Shown here: positions 36,396 to 45,846 of the stretch, one piece after another
Position numbering within the stretch: the stretch's first letter is position 1
How the letters are laid out: the number at the start of each line of letters is the position of its first letter
Origin: an uncultured Flavobacteriaceae bacterium
GTDB lineage: Bacteria > Bacteroidota > Bacteroidia > Flavobacteriales > Flavobacteriaceae
Assembly (NCBI GenBank): GCA_947494695.1
Contig: CANLWB010000012.1
Location: 62,001-126,000, forward strand
DNA: 64,000 nt
Direction: 5' to 3'
The notes under the pieces: model-generated
What the model saw: the letters and a program-made list of their open reading frames with translations, nothing else
Told to the model about the DNA's origin: nothing
Database searches by the model: none
Made by a program: the position numbers and the translations under genes

Positions 36396-37484
36396 ATGAA
36401 ATTACACATATACAAATTGTCAATTTTAGCTTTAGTTATAAACCTTTCTTCCTGCAAGGATAAAGTAGAGGTTAAAGAAGAAGTATTGAGACCTGTTAAA
36501 TATGAAGTTGTTGGAACTCCAAATGTTCAAGGCACAAGAACATATAGCGGAACAGCAAAATCTAGTAACGCCATTGGATTAAGTTTTAGAAGTGGTGGAA
36601 TCATCACTAAAGTAAACCATTGGAAAGGTGCACAGGTTAAAAAAGGAGCTATTATTGCAAGGTTAGATAATGTTGAGGCAAACTTAGCTTATGAGCAATC
36701 TGTGTCATCCTTAAATGCCGCTAAATCTGCCATGAATACTGCTAAGTCGAGTTTAGATAGAATTAAGTCGCTATATGAAAAAGGAAGTAATTCATTGAGT
36801 GACTATGAACAAGCAAAAAACTCCTATCAATCTGCTTTAGACCAATTTGAATCTGCAAAACGCAATAAAAGCATACAAGCTACCCAATTAAGTTATGGTA
36901 TTATCAGAGCCCCAAAGGATGGTGTAATCGTTTGGACAGATGGCGCAGTTAATGAGCAGGTTTCAGCAGGGCATCAATTTGCAGAATTAAATGCAGGTAA
37001 AGGTATGAAGGTAGAGGTTGGTTTGCCAGAAGCAGTCATTAATAAAGTGAAAGTAGATATGCCTACCAAGATTGAGTTCTCGGCTATTGAGGGCAAAGTT
37101 TTTGAAGGTAGGGTTTTTGAAGTATCACCAAGTATAGACCCTAATTCGTCTACATATATTACGGCAGTAGCAATAATTAATCCTATTCCAGAAATTAAAT
37201 CAGGCATGGCAACAAATGTCATTTTTGATTTTGTAAAAGATGAAACTATTGCAAATGATACATTGGTTGTGCCTGTTAAGTCTGTAGGAGAAGATGGTAA
37301 CGGTAATTTTGTATTTATAGTAGAATCAAGCGATGGGATAACGGGAACTGTAAAAAAACAACAAATTGAGATTGGTGAATTAACACCATCTGGATTTGAA
37401 GTAAAAAAAGGTTTAAATTCTGGTGATAAAATAGCTACTGCTGGCTTGCAGACCTTGTTAGATGGACAAAAAGTAAGATTATAA
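36396..37484 (+). CDS. RND efflux periplasmic adaptor lipoprotein
   Basis: This membrane fusion protein (362 aa) joins the pump to the outer-membrane channel. It has an SpII signal with lipobox LSSC near residue 20, a lipoyl/barrel-sandwich half around GGIITKVNHWKGAQVKKGAI, a coiled-coil hairpin (about 95-150), a second lipoyl half (GIIRAPKDGVIVW), then beta-barrel and membrane-proximal domains. The order TolC-adaptor-pump with gaps of 6 and 19 bp supports one complex. Confidence 0.93.
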   Translation: MKLHIYKLSILALVINLSSCKDKVEVKEEVLRPVKYEVVGTPNVQGTRTYSGTAKSSNAIGLSFRSGGIITKVNHWKGAQVKKGAIIARLDNVEANLAYEQSVSSLNAAKSAMNTAKSSLDRIKSLYEKGSNSLSDYEQAKNSYQSALDQFESAKRNKSIQATQLSYGIIRAPKDGVIVWTDGAVNEQVSAGHQFAELNAGKGMKVEVGLPEAVINKVKVDMPTKIEFSAIEGKVFEGRVFEVSPSIDPNSSTYITAVAIINPIPEIKSGMATNVIFDFVKDETIANDTLVVPVKSVGEDGNGNFVFIVESSDGITGTVKKQQIEIGELTPSGFEVKKGLNSGDKIATAGLQTLLDGQKVRL

Positions 37485-37503
37485 TAACTAAAAAACGAAC
37501 CTT

Positions 37504-40500
37504 ATGAATCTTACTGAATTTTCAATAAATCGTAATCGTGTTGTATTAAGTATTTTGGCTGTGGTTATGGTCATGGGTATGTTATTTTATGCCTCATTGT
37601 CAAGAGATAGTATGCCACCTTATACCATACGAGTAGCATCAATTGTATCATCTTTCCCTGGGGCAAGTCCAGAACGTGTTGAAGAATTAGTTAGTGACAA
37701 AATTGAAAAAGTAGCACAGGAATTACCCGAATTAAAAGTAGTAAAAAGTACATCTCGTACAGGACTTTCAGTCGTTCAGGTAGAACTTAAAATGGAAGTT
37801 AAGCCAGAAGAACTACAACCTGTTTGGGATAGACTTCGCAGAAAATTAAGCACCATTCAGGGCTTACCAAGTAATGTGAGCCCTCAATTACAGGATGATG
37901 GTATTGGTGAAGTATTTGGTATTGCTGTTGGTTTAATTTCTGATGGTTATGACTATGCCGAAATGAAAGATTATGCAGATGACTTGAGAGATGATTTAAT
38001 AAAACTTGAAGATGCTGCTAAAGTTGAATTGAATGGTGCGCAAGAAGAACGTGTTTTTGTTGAGTTTGAAAACACCAAATTAAAAACCTACGGACTAACA
38101 TCGAGCAGATTAAAAAACATTATAGGCAGCACTAATATACTTAGCTCTGGAGGAACTATTAATGTTGAAGCTGAACGTATTATTTTGGAACCCACAGGTA
38201 ATTTCAATGATTTAAAGTCCATACAGGAGATGTTAGTCCCCGTTGGAGAAAATGGACAAGTTATAGCTCTTGAAGATATTACTACAGTGAAAAAAGGGTA
38301 TATTAATCCACCAAAACAAAAGGTACGCATCAATGGTATGGATGCCATTTCATTACATGTATCTTTAAAAGAAGGTGCTAATATTATTAAGTTAGGTGAG
38401 GAAATTGATGTGTTACTTGGGGAGTGGCAAGATAAATTACCAGTTGGTTTAGAAGTATCTCGTTTAGCATCAATTGACAAATACATCGATTTAAAAATTA
38501 GTGATTTTATTGGCAACCTATTACAGGCTATTGCCATCGTATTAGCAGTTATGCTTTTCTTTTTAGGACTAAGAACAGGATTGGTTATAGCCAGTTTAAT
38601 TCCAATAGTTACTATAACAACGTTGATGGTTATGGGATTAATAGATGTGGGGCTGAATCAAATTTCGCTAGCAGCTTTAATTATGGCTCTAGGAATGATG
38701 GTTGATAACGCTATTGTTGTTGCGGAATCTGTCATGGTAAAAATGGAAGCAGGTATTCCCGTTAAGAAAGCTGCAATTGATTCATGTTCAGAATTATTTA
38801 TGCCATTATTAATTTCAACATTAACAACATCTGCTGCCTTTTTAGCATTCTTTATGGCAGAATCTGTTATGGGTGATATTATGGGGCCTATTTTCGTGGT
38901 AATTACCATTGCGCTTTTATCGTCATGGATTATCGCATTGAGTATCATTACGCTATTCTGTGTCTTCTTTTTAAAAGTAAAACCAAAAGAAGCAGGAAAA
39001 GTAAGCTTCTTAGATAGACTCATTAATGGCTTAAAACTCAAGTATAAAAATTTAATTTTATTAGCTCTTAATTGGAAAAAATCGGTTTTAGTACTTATTG
39101 TTTTTATGTTCTTTTTATCCATTTTCGGATTTGGACTTTTAGGCTTTGTGTTCTTCCCAGATAGTGACCGTAATATGATAACGGTTGATATCAATTTACC
39201 AGAGAATACTAAAATTGAGAACACAACATCTGTGGTTTTAGCACTTGAAGACTTTATGCAGAAAGAGCTGAAAGTTACCGAAGATAAACCAGATGGTATT
39301 GTAGATTGGTCGGCCTACATTGGTGAAGGTCCTTCAGCTTACGATTTAGGTTATAATGCCGATGAAGCAAATTCCAATTATGCCCATATTTTAATTAATA
39401 CGTCTTCTTTTTTGGTGAATAATAACATGATTGAAAAATTAGATGCCTTCAGTTTTGAAAACTTTCCTAATGCCGATATTAAAGTTGGTTTGCTAGGTTC
39501 AGGTGGAGGTGGAACACCTGTTGAAATTGAAGTTTCTGGAGATGACCCCGATAAATTAGCAAGTATCTCCGAAGCTATTAAAGCGAAGTTGTTTACCATT
39601 TCTGGGACAAAAAATATTAAAGACGATTGGGGACCCAAAGGGAAAAAGTTTGTTATAGATATAGACCCTAATAAAGCACAAACTGCTGGTATTACCAATC
39701 AAGATATTGCAACGTCTCTACAAACTGTTTTAGATGGTTTTCAAGCAGGGGAATATCGCGAAGGCGATAAATCTATCCCTATTGTAATGAAGAGTAATCA
39801 AAGTAAACAGCAATCCTTATCTTCATTAGAAAGCTTAAATATATATGCACAAAGTTCTGGAAAAAGTGTGCCTCTACTTCAAGTAGCATCTATAATTCCT
39901 CAATGGCAATATTCAAAAATAAAACGTGTTGATTTAACTAGAACAATTAAAGTATCAAGTGAATTAACAACTACGGGTAATGCTTCCGAGGTAACACAAG
40001 CCATAACACCTTGGCTTGATGAGCAGAAAGAAATTTGGGGTAAAGACTATACTTATGAATTAGGTGGAGATGCTAAAAGTTCTGCCGAAAACATGGGGGC
40101 AGTTGCCAGCTATTTACCACTTTCAGCTTTCATTATTGTAATGCTATTAATCATTCAATTTAATTCTTTTAGAAAAATGGTGATGATTGTTTGTACCATT
40201 CCGTTGGGAGTTATTGGGATGGTTTTAGGGCTTTTACTATTCGGTGTGCCTTTTGGGTTTATGGCGTTTTTAGGCGTTATTTCCCTTGCAGGTATTGTTA
40301 TCAATAATGCCATCGTTTTAGTAGATAGAATTGAGATCGAAGAATCGGAATTAAAACGTAAACCACAAGATGCTATAATAGCAGCATGTTTACAACGTTT
40401 TAGGCCTATTTTGTTAGCAACTTTTACCACCGTTTTAGGTTTAGTGCCTTTATATCTTGGTGGAGGCGAAATGTGGGAACCTATGGCGGTAACCATCATG

Positions 40501-40614
40501 ATTGGTCTATTGTTTGGAACTGTAATAACTTTATTATTTATACCTGCTTTTTATAGTGTGATGTATAAAGTGAATTATAAGGGTTACGAGTTTAATGATA
40601 ACCTTTTAGACTAG
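37504..40614 (+). CDS. RND (HAE1-like) efflux pump, inner membrane component
   Basis: The 1036-aa proton-driven transporter has the RND two-fold layout: TM1, a large periplasmic loop (about 35-330), TM2-6, a second loop (about 555-850), and TM8-12. The proton relay motif LGMMVDNAIVVAES lies in TM4, and SLAGIVINNAIVLVDRIEIE is the matching region in the second half. Substrates cannot be predicted; drugs, dyes, lipids or metal chelates are all possible. It ends 2 bp before the potassium-channel-like gene, which implies co-transcription. Confidence 0.95.
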   Translation: MNLTEFSINRNRVVLSILAVVMVMGMLFYASLSRDSMPPYTIRVASIVSSFPGASPERVEELVSDKIEKVAQELPELKVVKSTSRTGLSVVQVELKMEVKPEELQPVWDRLRRKLSTIQGLPSNVSPQLQDDGIGEVFGIAVGLISDGYDYAEMKDYADDLRDDLIKLEDAAKVELNGAQEERVFVEFENTKLKTYGLTSSRLKNIIGSTNILSSGGTINVEAERIILEPTGNFNDLKSIQEMLVPVGENGQVIALEDITTVKKGYINPPKQKVRINGMDAISLHVSLKEGANIIKLGEEIDVLLGEWQDKLPVGLEVSRLASIDKYIDLKISDFIGNLLQAIAIVLAVMLFFLGLRTGLVIASLIPIVTITTLMVMGLIDVGLNQISLAALIMALGMMVDNAIVVAESVMVKMEAGIPVKKAAIDSCSELFMPLLISTLTTSAAFLAFFMAESVMGDIMGPIFVVITIALLSSWIIALSIITLFCVFFLKVKPKEAGKVSFLDRLINGLKLKYKNLILLALNWKKSVLVLIVFMFFLSIFGFGLLGFVFFPDSDRNMITVDINLPENTKIENTTSVVLALEDFMQKELKVTEDKPDGIVDWSAYIGEGPSAYDLGYNADEANSNYAHILINTSSFLVNNNMIEKLDAFSFENFPNADIKVGLLGSGGGGTPVEIEVSGDDPDKLASISEAIKAKLFTISGTKNIKDDWGPKGKKFVIDIDPNKAQTAGITNQDIATSLQTVLDGFQAGEYREGDKSIPIVMKSNQSKQQSLSSLESLNIYAQSSGKSVPLLQVASIIPQWQYSKIKRVDLTRTIKVSSELTTTGNASEVTQAITPWLDEQKEIWGKDYTYELGGDAKSSAENMGAVASYLPLSAFIIVMLLIIQFNSFRKMVMIVCTIPLGVIGMVLGLLLFGVPFGFMAFLGVISLAGIVINNAIVLVDRIEIEESELKRKPQDAIIAACLQRFRPILLATFTTVLGLVPLYLGGGEMWEPMAVTIMIGLLFGTVITLLFIPAFYSVMYKVNYKGYEFNDNLLD

Positions 40615-40616
40615 TA

Positions 40617-41270
40617 ATGCTAAAGCGTTTATATCCATACCGTTTTGAGATATTCTTTTTTAGTCAGGTGGCTATTTTATTTGGTTCTTTAATTGTACCA
40701 TCAATTATTTTTGAAACGTTTTTATCTCCTGCATTATTTCTATTGAATCTATTAGCAGGAATGGTGCTTTTATCAAAGCAGAAAAAAACCATGTGGTTTT
40801 TAGTACTATTACTTGTTATTAGTGCTTTGTTATTAGGTTCAAATTTGATAGAAACGACTAATGACGCTTTAGTAGGGCTTATTGAAATGGGGACTTACTT
40901 TTTGTTTTATGTTGTAGTAACATCGGAAATTATAAAGCAAGTATGGCAAGCAAAAAAAGTAAGTAAAAATGTAATATTTGGACTGGTTAGCGGATATATT
41001 TCTCTTGGTTTAATTGGCTTTTTTATTTGTTTGAGCATAGAAATGGCTTATCCCAATTCGTTTTCAGGATTAATAGAGGGGATTTCAATTACAGAAAATT
41101 TAATGTATTACAGCTATATCACATTATTAACTATTGGGTATGGCGATATTTTACCCATAAGTGCATTAGCACATAAAGCAGCTATTTTAATTGGTTTAAT
41201 GGGACAAATATACTTAGTGGTAATTACGGCTATAGTAGTTGGAAAGTACATTAATCAATCCTCTAAGTAA
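40617..41270 (+). CDS. two-pore-helix potassium channel family protein
   Basis: The 217-aa membrane protein has about six hydrophobic segments and a selectivity filter TIGYGD at residues 172-177, placed between the last two spans as in Ion_trans_2 channels. There is no RCK or cyclic-nucleotide domain, so gating cannot be guessed. Its start lies 2 bp after the RND pump stop, an unusual partnership that would tie K+ flux to pump expression. An RCK-containing transporter lies at 45.8-47.7 kb. Confidence 0.9.
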   Translation: MLKRLYPYRFEIFFFSQVAILFGSLIVPSIIFETFLSPALFLLNLLAGMVLLSKQKKTMWFLVLLLVISALLLGSNLIETTNDALVGLIEMGTYFLFYVVVTSEIIKQVWQAKKVSKNVIFGLVSGYISLGLIGFFICLSIEMAYPNSFSGLIEGISITENLMYYSYITLLTIGYGDILPISALAHKAAILIGLMGQIYLVVITAIVVGKYINQSSK

Positions 41271-41362
41271 GCTATAAAAGATAGATGCGAATTTATTTTT
41301 AACGATTAATAAATTTAAAAATAGATGTATCTTGCAATAAAATAACCTTTAATTTTAAAGAT

Positions 41363-42043
41363 TTGAAAGAAATAAAAAAAGTAACCCTATTAGTAGTTTT
41401 AGTGATGTTTATAACTAATTGTGCATCAGTAAAGCTCGCAAATTCATGGAATTCTGAAAACTTCGATACCACTAAAGCTAGAAAGATTTTAGTTGTTGCA
41501 AGAGATAATGATATGGATGTAAGAACTTCTTATGAAAACGCTATGGTTTCAAAATTAAAGGAAGAAGGTGTTGATGTCGTTGCTGCATATGAACTATTTC
41601 CTGATTTAAAGGAAAATAAAAATAGAAGTCAAGAAGAGATTGATGCCATCGTTAAAAATTTTAAATCCAAAGGTATTAATGCAATTATATTAACTGCACT
41701 AAAAGACACAAAAGTTGAAGAGTCTCAACCTCAAAGCAATTCTAATAATTACATTTCTACAGCTAATATTGGTAAATATGGGATTAGTTTTACCGATTAT
41801 TATAATGTACATTCCATAGAATATATAAGTAGAGGCCTAAAGCCTGTATATAATGATAATCAAGATTTAGTAACTCATCTATCTTCAGCTACTTATATTC
41901 TTGAAGCTGTTGTTTATGATTTAGCTTTGGCAAAAAAGGAACAATTAGTGGGTGTATTCGAAATAGAAGCAACCGATCCTTCATCAGGAAAACAAGTATT
42001 AAATAAATTCGCAACATTAATTTCAAAACAATTTAAAAAATAG
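41363..42043 (+). CDS. lipoprotein, member A of a paralogous pair
   Basis: The product (226 aa) begins at a TTG, supported because it gives a proper SpII signal peptide (KEIKKVTLLVVLVMFITNC, lipobox ITNC). The mature part reads ASVKLANSWN, KILVVARDNDMDVRTSYENA, KSKGINAIILTALKDTK. The same motifs occur in the lipoprotein at 51938, so both belong to one family that I cannot name. It lies 92 bp after the channel gene, abuts the next gene (no gap), and is probably part of the same operon. Confidence 0.8.
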   Translation: MKEIKKVTLLVVLVMFITNCASVKLANSWNSENFDTTKARKILVVARDNDMDVRTSYENAMVSKLKEEGVDVVAAYELFPDLKENKNRSQEEIDAIVKNFKSKGINAIILTALKDTKVEESQPQSNSNNYISTANIGKYGISFTDYYNVHSIEYISRGLKPVYNDNQDLVTHLSSATYILEAVVYDLALAKKEQLVGVFEIEATDPSSGKQVLNKFATLISKQFKK

Positions 42044-42481
42044 ATGATTATGAGCCCAATTAAATCGTTGTTAACACTTAGCTTAATTTTAGTAACTATA
42101 AATGGGTTTTCACAACGGAAAACTCAGGAACAGAAAGAAAAGGAAAATAATAAAGTTGAACTTTATACACCAGAAGAAAAAGATAATTTACAAGACTTCT
42201 ATGCAGAAGAAGTAGATAAAATGAAATTATCTGAAGAAGAAAGGGACGAATATTATAGTACTTTATTGTTTTACACCCATAGTATGTCTAGACTTGATGA
42301 TAAGGATAAAGGCTATACGCAATCAGAAATTTTAGAAAAATTTAATACTTTGCATTTTAAAATGAATGAAAAAATGAAGACGTTATTAAAACCAGAACAA
42401 TACGTTATTCATCTTGAAACTTTTAATAGAATAATATATAGTGTAAGTAGAAAAACAAGTTTATTTAATCAAAAAGAATAG
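42044..42481 (+). CDS. secreted hypothetical protein, Glu/Lys-rich
   Basis: The 145-aa product has a signal peptide (SPIKSLLTLSLILVTINGFSQ) followed by a highly charged helical body (QKEKENNKVELYTPEEKDNL, EEVDKMKLSEEERDEYYST). It resembles the Spy/LTXXQ-type periplasmic helical proteins in composition only. ATG codons at 42044 and 42050 are both possible starts. It starts directly after the lipoprotein stop and ends 9 bp before the TerB-like gene. Confidence 0.7.
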   Translation: MIMSPIKSLLTLSLILVTINGFSQRKTQEQKEKENNKVELYTPEEKDNLQDFYAEEVDKMKLSEEERDEYYSTLLFYTHSMSRLDDKDKGYTQSEILEKFNTLHFKMNEKMKTLLKPEQYVIHLETFNRIIYSVSRKTSLFNQKE

Positions 42482-42490
42482 GTATAAAAT

Positions 42491-42913
42491 ATGAGTAATT
42501 CAAGAAGTGTTTATTTTGAGGCTTTTGCATCTATCATGAAGATTACTTTAAGAGATAATGATGCTACAGATGAGGAAAAGGCCTTTTTACAACATTTTGG
42601 CAAAAAATTAGGTGTTACAAGCTCGGAGTATTTCGAGTTGATTGATGACAATATGTATATGAAGTATGAAATAAAAGCACCTTACCTGTATAATCAGCGT
42701 TTAGAAAGTTTATACAAAATCACACAAATTGTCGACGTAGATAATTTATCAAAAGCCGCAAAAACGAAATGGTTAAATAGAGTGGCAATTGCAATTGGGT
42801 TTGACCCAAGTAATGTTAAATATATTGTGGGTAAATCTTTAGATATGTTTAATGTAAACAATGGTTTAACATTAGAGGACTATAAGGATGGTATCAAGAA
42901 TATTATGATGTAA
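42491..42913 (+). CDS. TerB-like helical protein
   Basis: The 140-aa cytosolic protein is all-helical with the TerB-like pattern: a first helix ending ASIMKITLRDNDATDEEKAF, then GVTSSEYFELIDD and YKITQIVDVDNLSKAAK. TerB domains bind metal and are thought to sit at the membrane in tellurite and stress systems. The assignment is by pattern, not by search. It is the last gene of the operon that begins with the TolC fusion. Confidence 0.55.
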   Translation: MSNSRSVYFEAFASIMKITLRDNDATDEEKAFLQHFGKKLGVTSSEYFELIDDNMYMKYEIKAPYLYNQRLESLYKITQIVDVDNLSKAAKTKWLNRVAIAIGFDPSNVKYIVGKSLDMFNVNNGLTLEDYKDGIKNIMM

Positions 42914-42938
42914 TTATAAAAGCATTATAAGCTTCTAT

Positions 42939-44054
42939 TTAAAAAGCTTCATTGATACCAAAATAAATACCAGAATTACCATCTATACCAGAACCGATAT
43001 CAAAGCGTAACCAGGTGTCCTTGTCTTTAAATATTTTATATCTTGTTCCAAATCCAAAAGATGGTTTTAAATTATTAATGCTAAAAAAGTCTTCAGGTTT
43101 TTCAGCTACTTCTCCAAACAAGCCAAATGCATTTATTGTCCATCTAGGTTTAAAGCGCCAGCGATATTCTATTTGAGATACATACATTTGTTTATCAAGA
43201 AAGCGACCAAAAAAATAGCCCCTAGCACGATTACCACCTCCATAACTGGCCAAAGCTTGAAAAGGTACATCACCATAATTATTTTCTATATATAATTGAA
43301 AAGCTAAAAGGCTACGGCTACTTAAAGGTTGATATTCTCTTAAGTCTAAAATAAATTTATTAAAACCAGAAGTTGCACCAAAAAGTTCGCTAGAAAACTG
43401 TGCTTTTGCCTGATAGTAAAACCCTTTGTTTGGAGATCCTGTATTATCTCTAGTATCATAATTAAAAACAGCTCCTAACCCAGCAATTACAGTACGTTTG
43501 CTTCCTATTACATTTTGTGTGTCTAAAATACCTCCTTTAGCAATTTCTGTTACTTCATGATTTTTAAATATAAATTGAAAACCAAAATTAAGATCGGGAG
43601 GTAGACGTTTTAAAAACGAAATATTAAGCGCATGAGTTGTTTGATTATACACTTCTTCATTTTCGTCTGATGTATTGTTTCCAATGCCCCAAAATAGATT
43701 GGGATACACTTCTAATAAATAATGTGCATCAATAAAATAGTTTCCTGAGCCAAAATAAATTTGAGGCGTAATTTCAAACATAATCTGTTTGTTCAATGTA
43801 TATATACCGCTAAAAAGAACGTTGGATAATCTGTTTTTAAATGTGTTTTTTTTATTTAGAAAGAAAAGTTGTCCACCTCCTCCAAATCCAAAACCCGTTT
43901 CAGGTGTATAAAACGCAATAGGTATTGCTATAAGTTGATAGTTTTTTGTAGTTGAAATAGTATCTATTTTAACTAGATTGTTTTCGTCTTTTCTTTGCGC
44001 TAGTGCAGTAAACGAAAAGAATATTAAAAGGATGTATAGGGTTGTTTTTTTCAT
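42939..44054 (-). CDS. outer membrane barrel of the BamA/TamA (Omp85) type
   Basis: The 371-aa product has a signal peptide (KKTTLYILLIFFSFTALAQ) and many alternating beta strands ending in an aromatic-rich C-terminus (GIYFGINEAF). The motif GSPNKGFYYQAKAQF and the region GGGNRARGYFFGRFLDKQMY match the D15 surface-antigen barrel, including the RGY tail of the L6 loop. No POTRA domain is present, so it is the barrel-only type. One base separates it from the upstream barrel gene. Confidence 0.85.
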   Translation of the reverse strand: MKKTTLYILLIFFSFTALAQRKDENNLVKIDTISTTKNYQLIAIPIAFYTPETGFGFGGGGQLFFLNKKNTFKNRLSNVLFSGIYTLNKQIMFEITPQIYFGSGNYFIDAHYLLEVYPNLFWGIGNNTSDENEEVYNQTTHALNISFLKRLPPDLNFGFQFIFKNHEVTEIAKGGILDTQNVIGSKRTVIAGLGAVFNYDTRDNTGSPNKGFYYQAKAQFSSELFGATSGFNKFILDLREYQPLSSRSLLAFQLYIENNYGDVPFQALASYGGGNRARGYFFGRFLDKQMYVSQIEYRWRFKPRWTINAFGLFGEVAEKPEDFFSINNLKPSFGFGTRYKIFKDKDTWLRFDIGSGIDGNSGIYFGINEAF

Positions 44055-44726
44055 CTAAAAAAAGAAATCATCCAATATAACGTTAAATCCAAAAGAAAAA
44101 GAAACATCATTCGAAGAAATACTAGTATTTGTTATTGTTTGGTTTGGTAGTAACTTTTGTTCTATGTCAACCCAAAATAAGTTCACATTCACACCTAAAT
44201 CAAAAGCTATAAAATCGTTTATAGTATATGAATAGCCAAAACCTATGATACTCCCTAAACCACCACCTTCAGAAAGTTGCTGCGTAGCTTGATTTATTAA
44301 AGGTTCAATTCCCTCTAGCTCTGTTTTGTCTTTATACCTAACATAGCCTAATGATAAACTAGTAAATAAAGACCCCGTTTTATTATCCATAAAATAATAA
44401 TTAGAAAATGGGCCTATATAAAATGTTTCAGTTGTTTTTGTAAAAGCGCCAGAATTACTGATTTTATTGGCTTGAAATATACCTCCAATTAAAAGACGAT
44501 TTTTGAAGAACTTTCCGCTTTGTATGTTTATACCAAAATTATTAGAGGTAGCTTTTGAATTTAAGTTACCTGCATCTGTTGTAGTAGAGCTAATACTGCC
44601 TGATAACCCCGTAAGAAACCGCCCTTTTCTAAACGCTGTTTCTAAACTATCGGTCGTTTGCGCAGATATATTGCAGATTAAAAAAATAGCTGCGGCTATA
44701 CATATATTACGTCTTGTTTTTTTCAA
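44055..44726 (-). CDS. outer membrane beta-barrel protein
   Basis: The 223-aa product has a signal peptide (TRRNICIAAAIFLICNISAQ) and alternating aromatic/Gly strands (FLTGLSGSISSTTTDAGNLN; YIGPFSNYYFMDNKTGSLF; SFSFGFNVILDDFFF). The terminal Phe and barrel pattern fit an 8-strand OmpW/OmpA-like porin fold. Function is unknown. It lies between the HtrA protease and the Omp85 gene, so all three may share one transcript. Confidence 0.75.
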   Translation of the reverse strand: MKKTRRNICIAAAIFLICNISAQTTDSLETAFRKGRFLTGLSGSISSTTTDAGNLNSKATSNNFGINIQSGKFFKNRLLIGGIFQANKISNSGAFTKTTETFYIGPFSNYYFMDNKTGSLFTSLSLGYVRYKDKTELEGIEPLINQATQQLSEGGGLGSIIGFGYSYTINDFIAFDLGVNVNLFWVDIEQKLLPNQTITNTSISSNDVSFSFGFNVILDDFFF

Positions 44727-44747
44727 ATTATTAAAATTAATTAACCC

Positions 44748-45770
44748 TTACTTATTTTGTAAAGTAACAATTTTTCCTTCACGTAAAACTGTTAGTTCAA
44801 ATTTTGGATTTTTTTCTAAGCTATTTGCAAAATCAGCAATCTTCAATAAGGTGTAGTCTGTAACATCGTACTTTATATCATTAAAAGCCAATATAATATC
44901 ACCGCCCAAAATTAGTTTTTTATTACCAACAGTTACCTCAGTATCCCCTTCTTTTACGCCCATTTTATCAAATAAAGACCCAGAAGCAATACGTTGCACT
45001 AATAAACCACTTGTTTGAGGCAGATTAAACAGTTTAGCTTCTTTTTCAGATAAGGAATATAACTCAGCACCAAACCAAGGCATTTTATTATTTAAAAGGA
45101 GTTTGGCAGCTAAATTAGACGTTGAGGCATAACCAATACCATCAGAACCCCCTGATAGTGATTTTATGTGACTTACAATACCTATAACATCACCTTCTAA
45201 GTTGAACATTGGACCTCCAGAGTTACCTTGATTTATAGCAGCATCTGTTTGAATAAACTCCGTATTAGTAAAAGGGTTTCTCCCTAAAAATTGTTTTTTA
45301 AAAGCACTAATATAACCTGAAGATAGAGATAAACCAACACCAAGTGGCACACCAATAATAAATACGCGTTGTCCAACTTTCATTCGGTCTGAATCGCCGA
45401 ACCTTAAAACGGTAGTATTTATTTTTTGTCTTGATAATTCTAATAAAGCGATGTCTGCACTATCATAGGAAGTAATTACTTTAGCTGGTATAGTTTCTCC
45501 ATCTGAAAACTGTACAACTAAAGTATCGGGTACTTTTACAACATGAGCAGCTGTTACAACAAGTTTATTTGATATCATAAAACCTGAGCCTAACCCAGAA
45601 TTTGTAACTGTCTGAGAAACATTATTTTGAGAGGTGGCAATATTGCTTTCTTGAGTGTAAATAGCAACAACGGCTGGACTTACCCTTTCATAAATAGAAG
45701 ATAGGTCTTGGGCATTAGTATAATGTATGGTAAATAAGCATATTAGAATTAATCTAATTATTTTTTTCAT
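44748..45770 (-). CDS. HtrA/S1C-type periplasmic serine protease
   Basis: The 340-aa exported protease has the trypsin-like triad His76 (VTAAHVV), Asp106 (SADIALLEL) and Ser184 (QGNSGGPMF). A PDZ-like domain follows (about 245-335; SGLLVQRIASGSLFDKMGV). This is a DegP/DegQ layout with a single PDZ. It probably degrades misfolded envelope proteins, which suits the two adjacent outer-membrane barrel genes downstream. Confidence 0.93.
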   Translation of the reverse strand: MKKIIRLILICLFTIHYTNAQDLSSIYERVSPAVVAIYTQESNIATSQNNVSQTVTNSGLGSGFMISNKLVVTAAHVVKVPDTLVVQFSDGETIPAKVITSYDSADIALLELSRQKINTTVLRFGDSDRMKVGQRVFIIGVPLGVGLSLSSGYISAFKKQFLGRNPFTNTEFIQTDAAINQGNSGGPMFNLEGDVIGIVSHIKSLSGGSDGIGYASTSNLAAKLLLNNKMPWFGAELYSLSEKEAKLFNLPQTSGLLVQRIASGSLFDKMGVKEGDTEVTVGNKKLILGGDIILAFNDIKYDVTDYTLLKIADFANSLEKNPKFELTVLREGKIVTLQNK

Positions 45771-45846
45771 AGCTATTAGAGATATGGTTTTTGTTAAAAA
45801 TAAGCTTTAAAATATGAATAGTAAATTTCAAGAAATAAATCTTGAA

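Noticed and set aside
37504-40614. Several 100-190-codon frames on the minus strand inside the RND pump and other large genes
   Set aside because: They are antisense shadows of strongly supported genes and show no family motifs.
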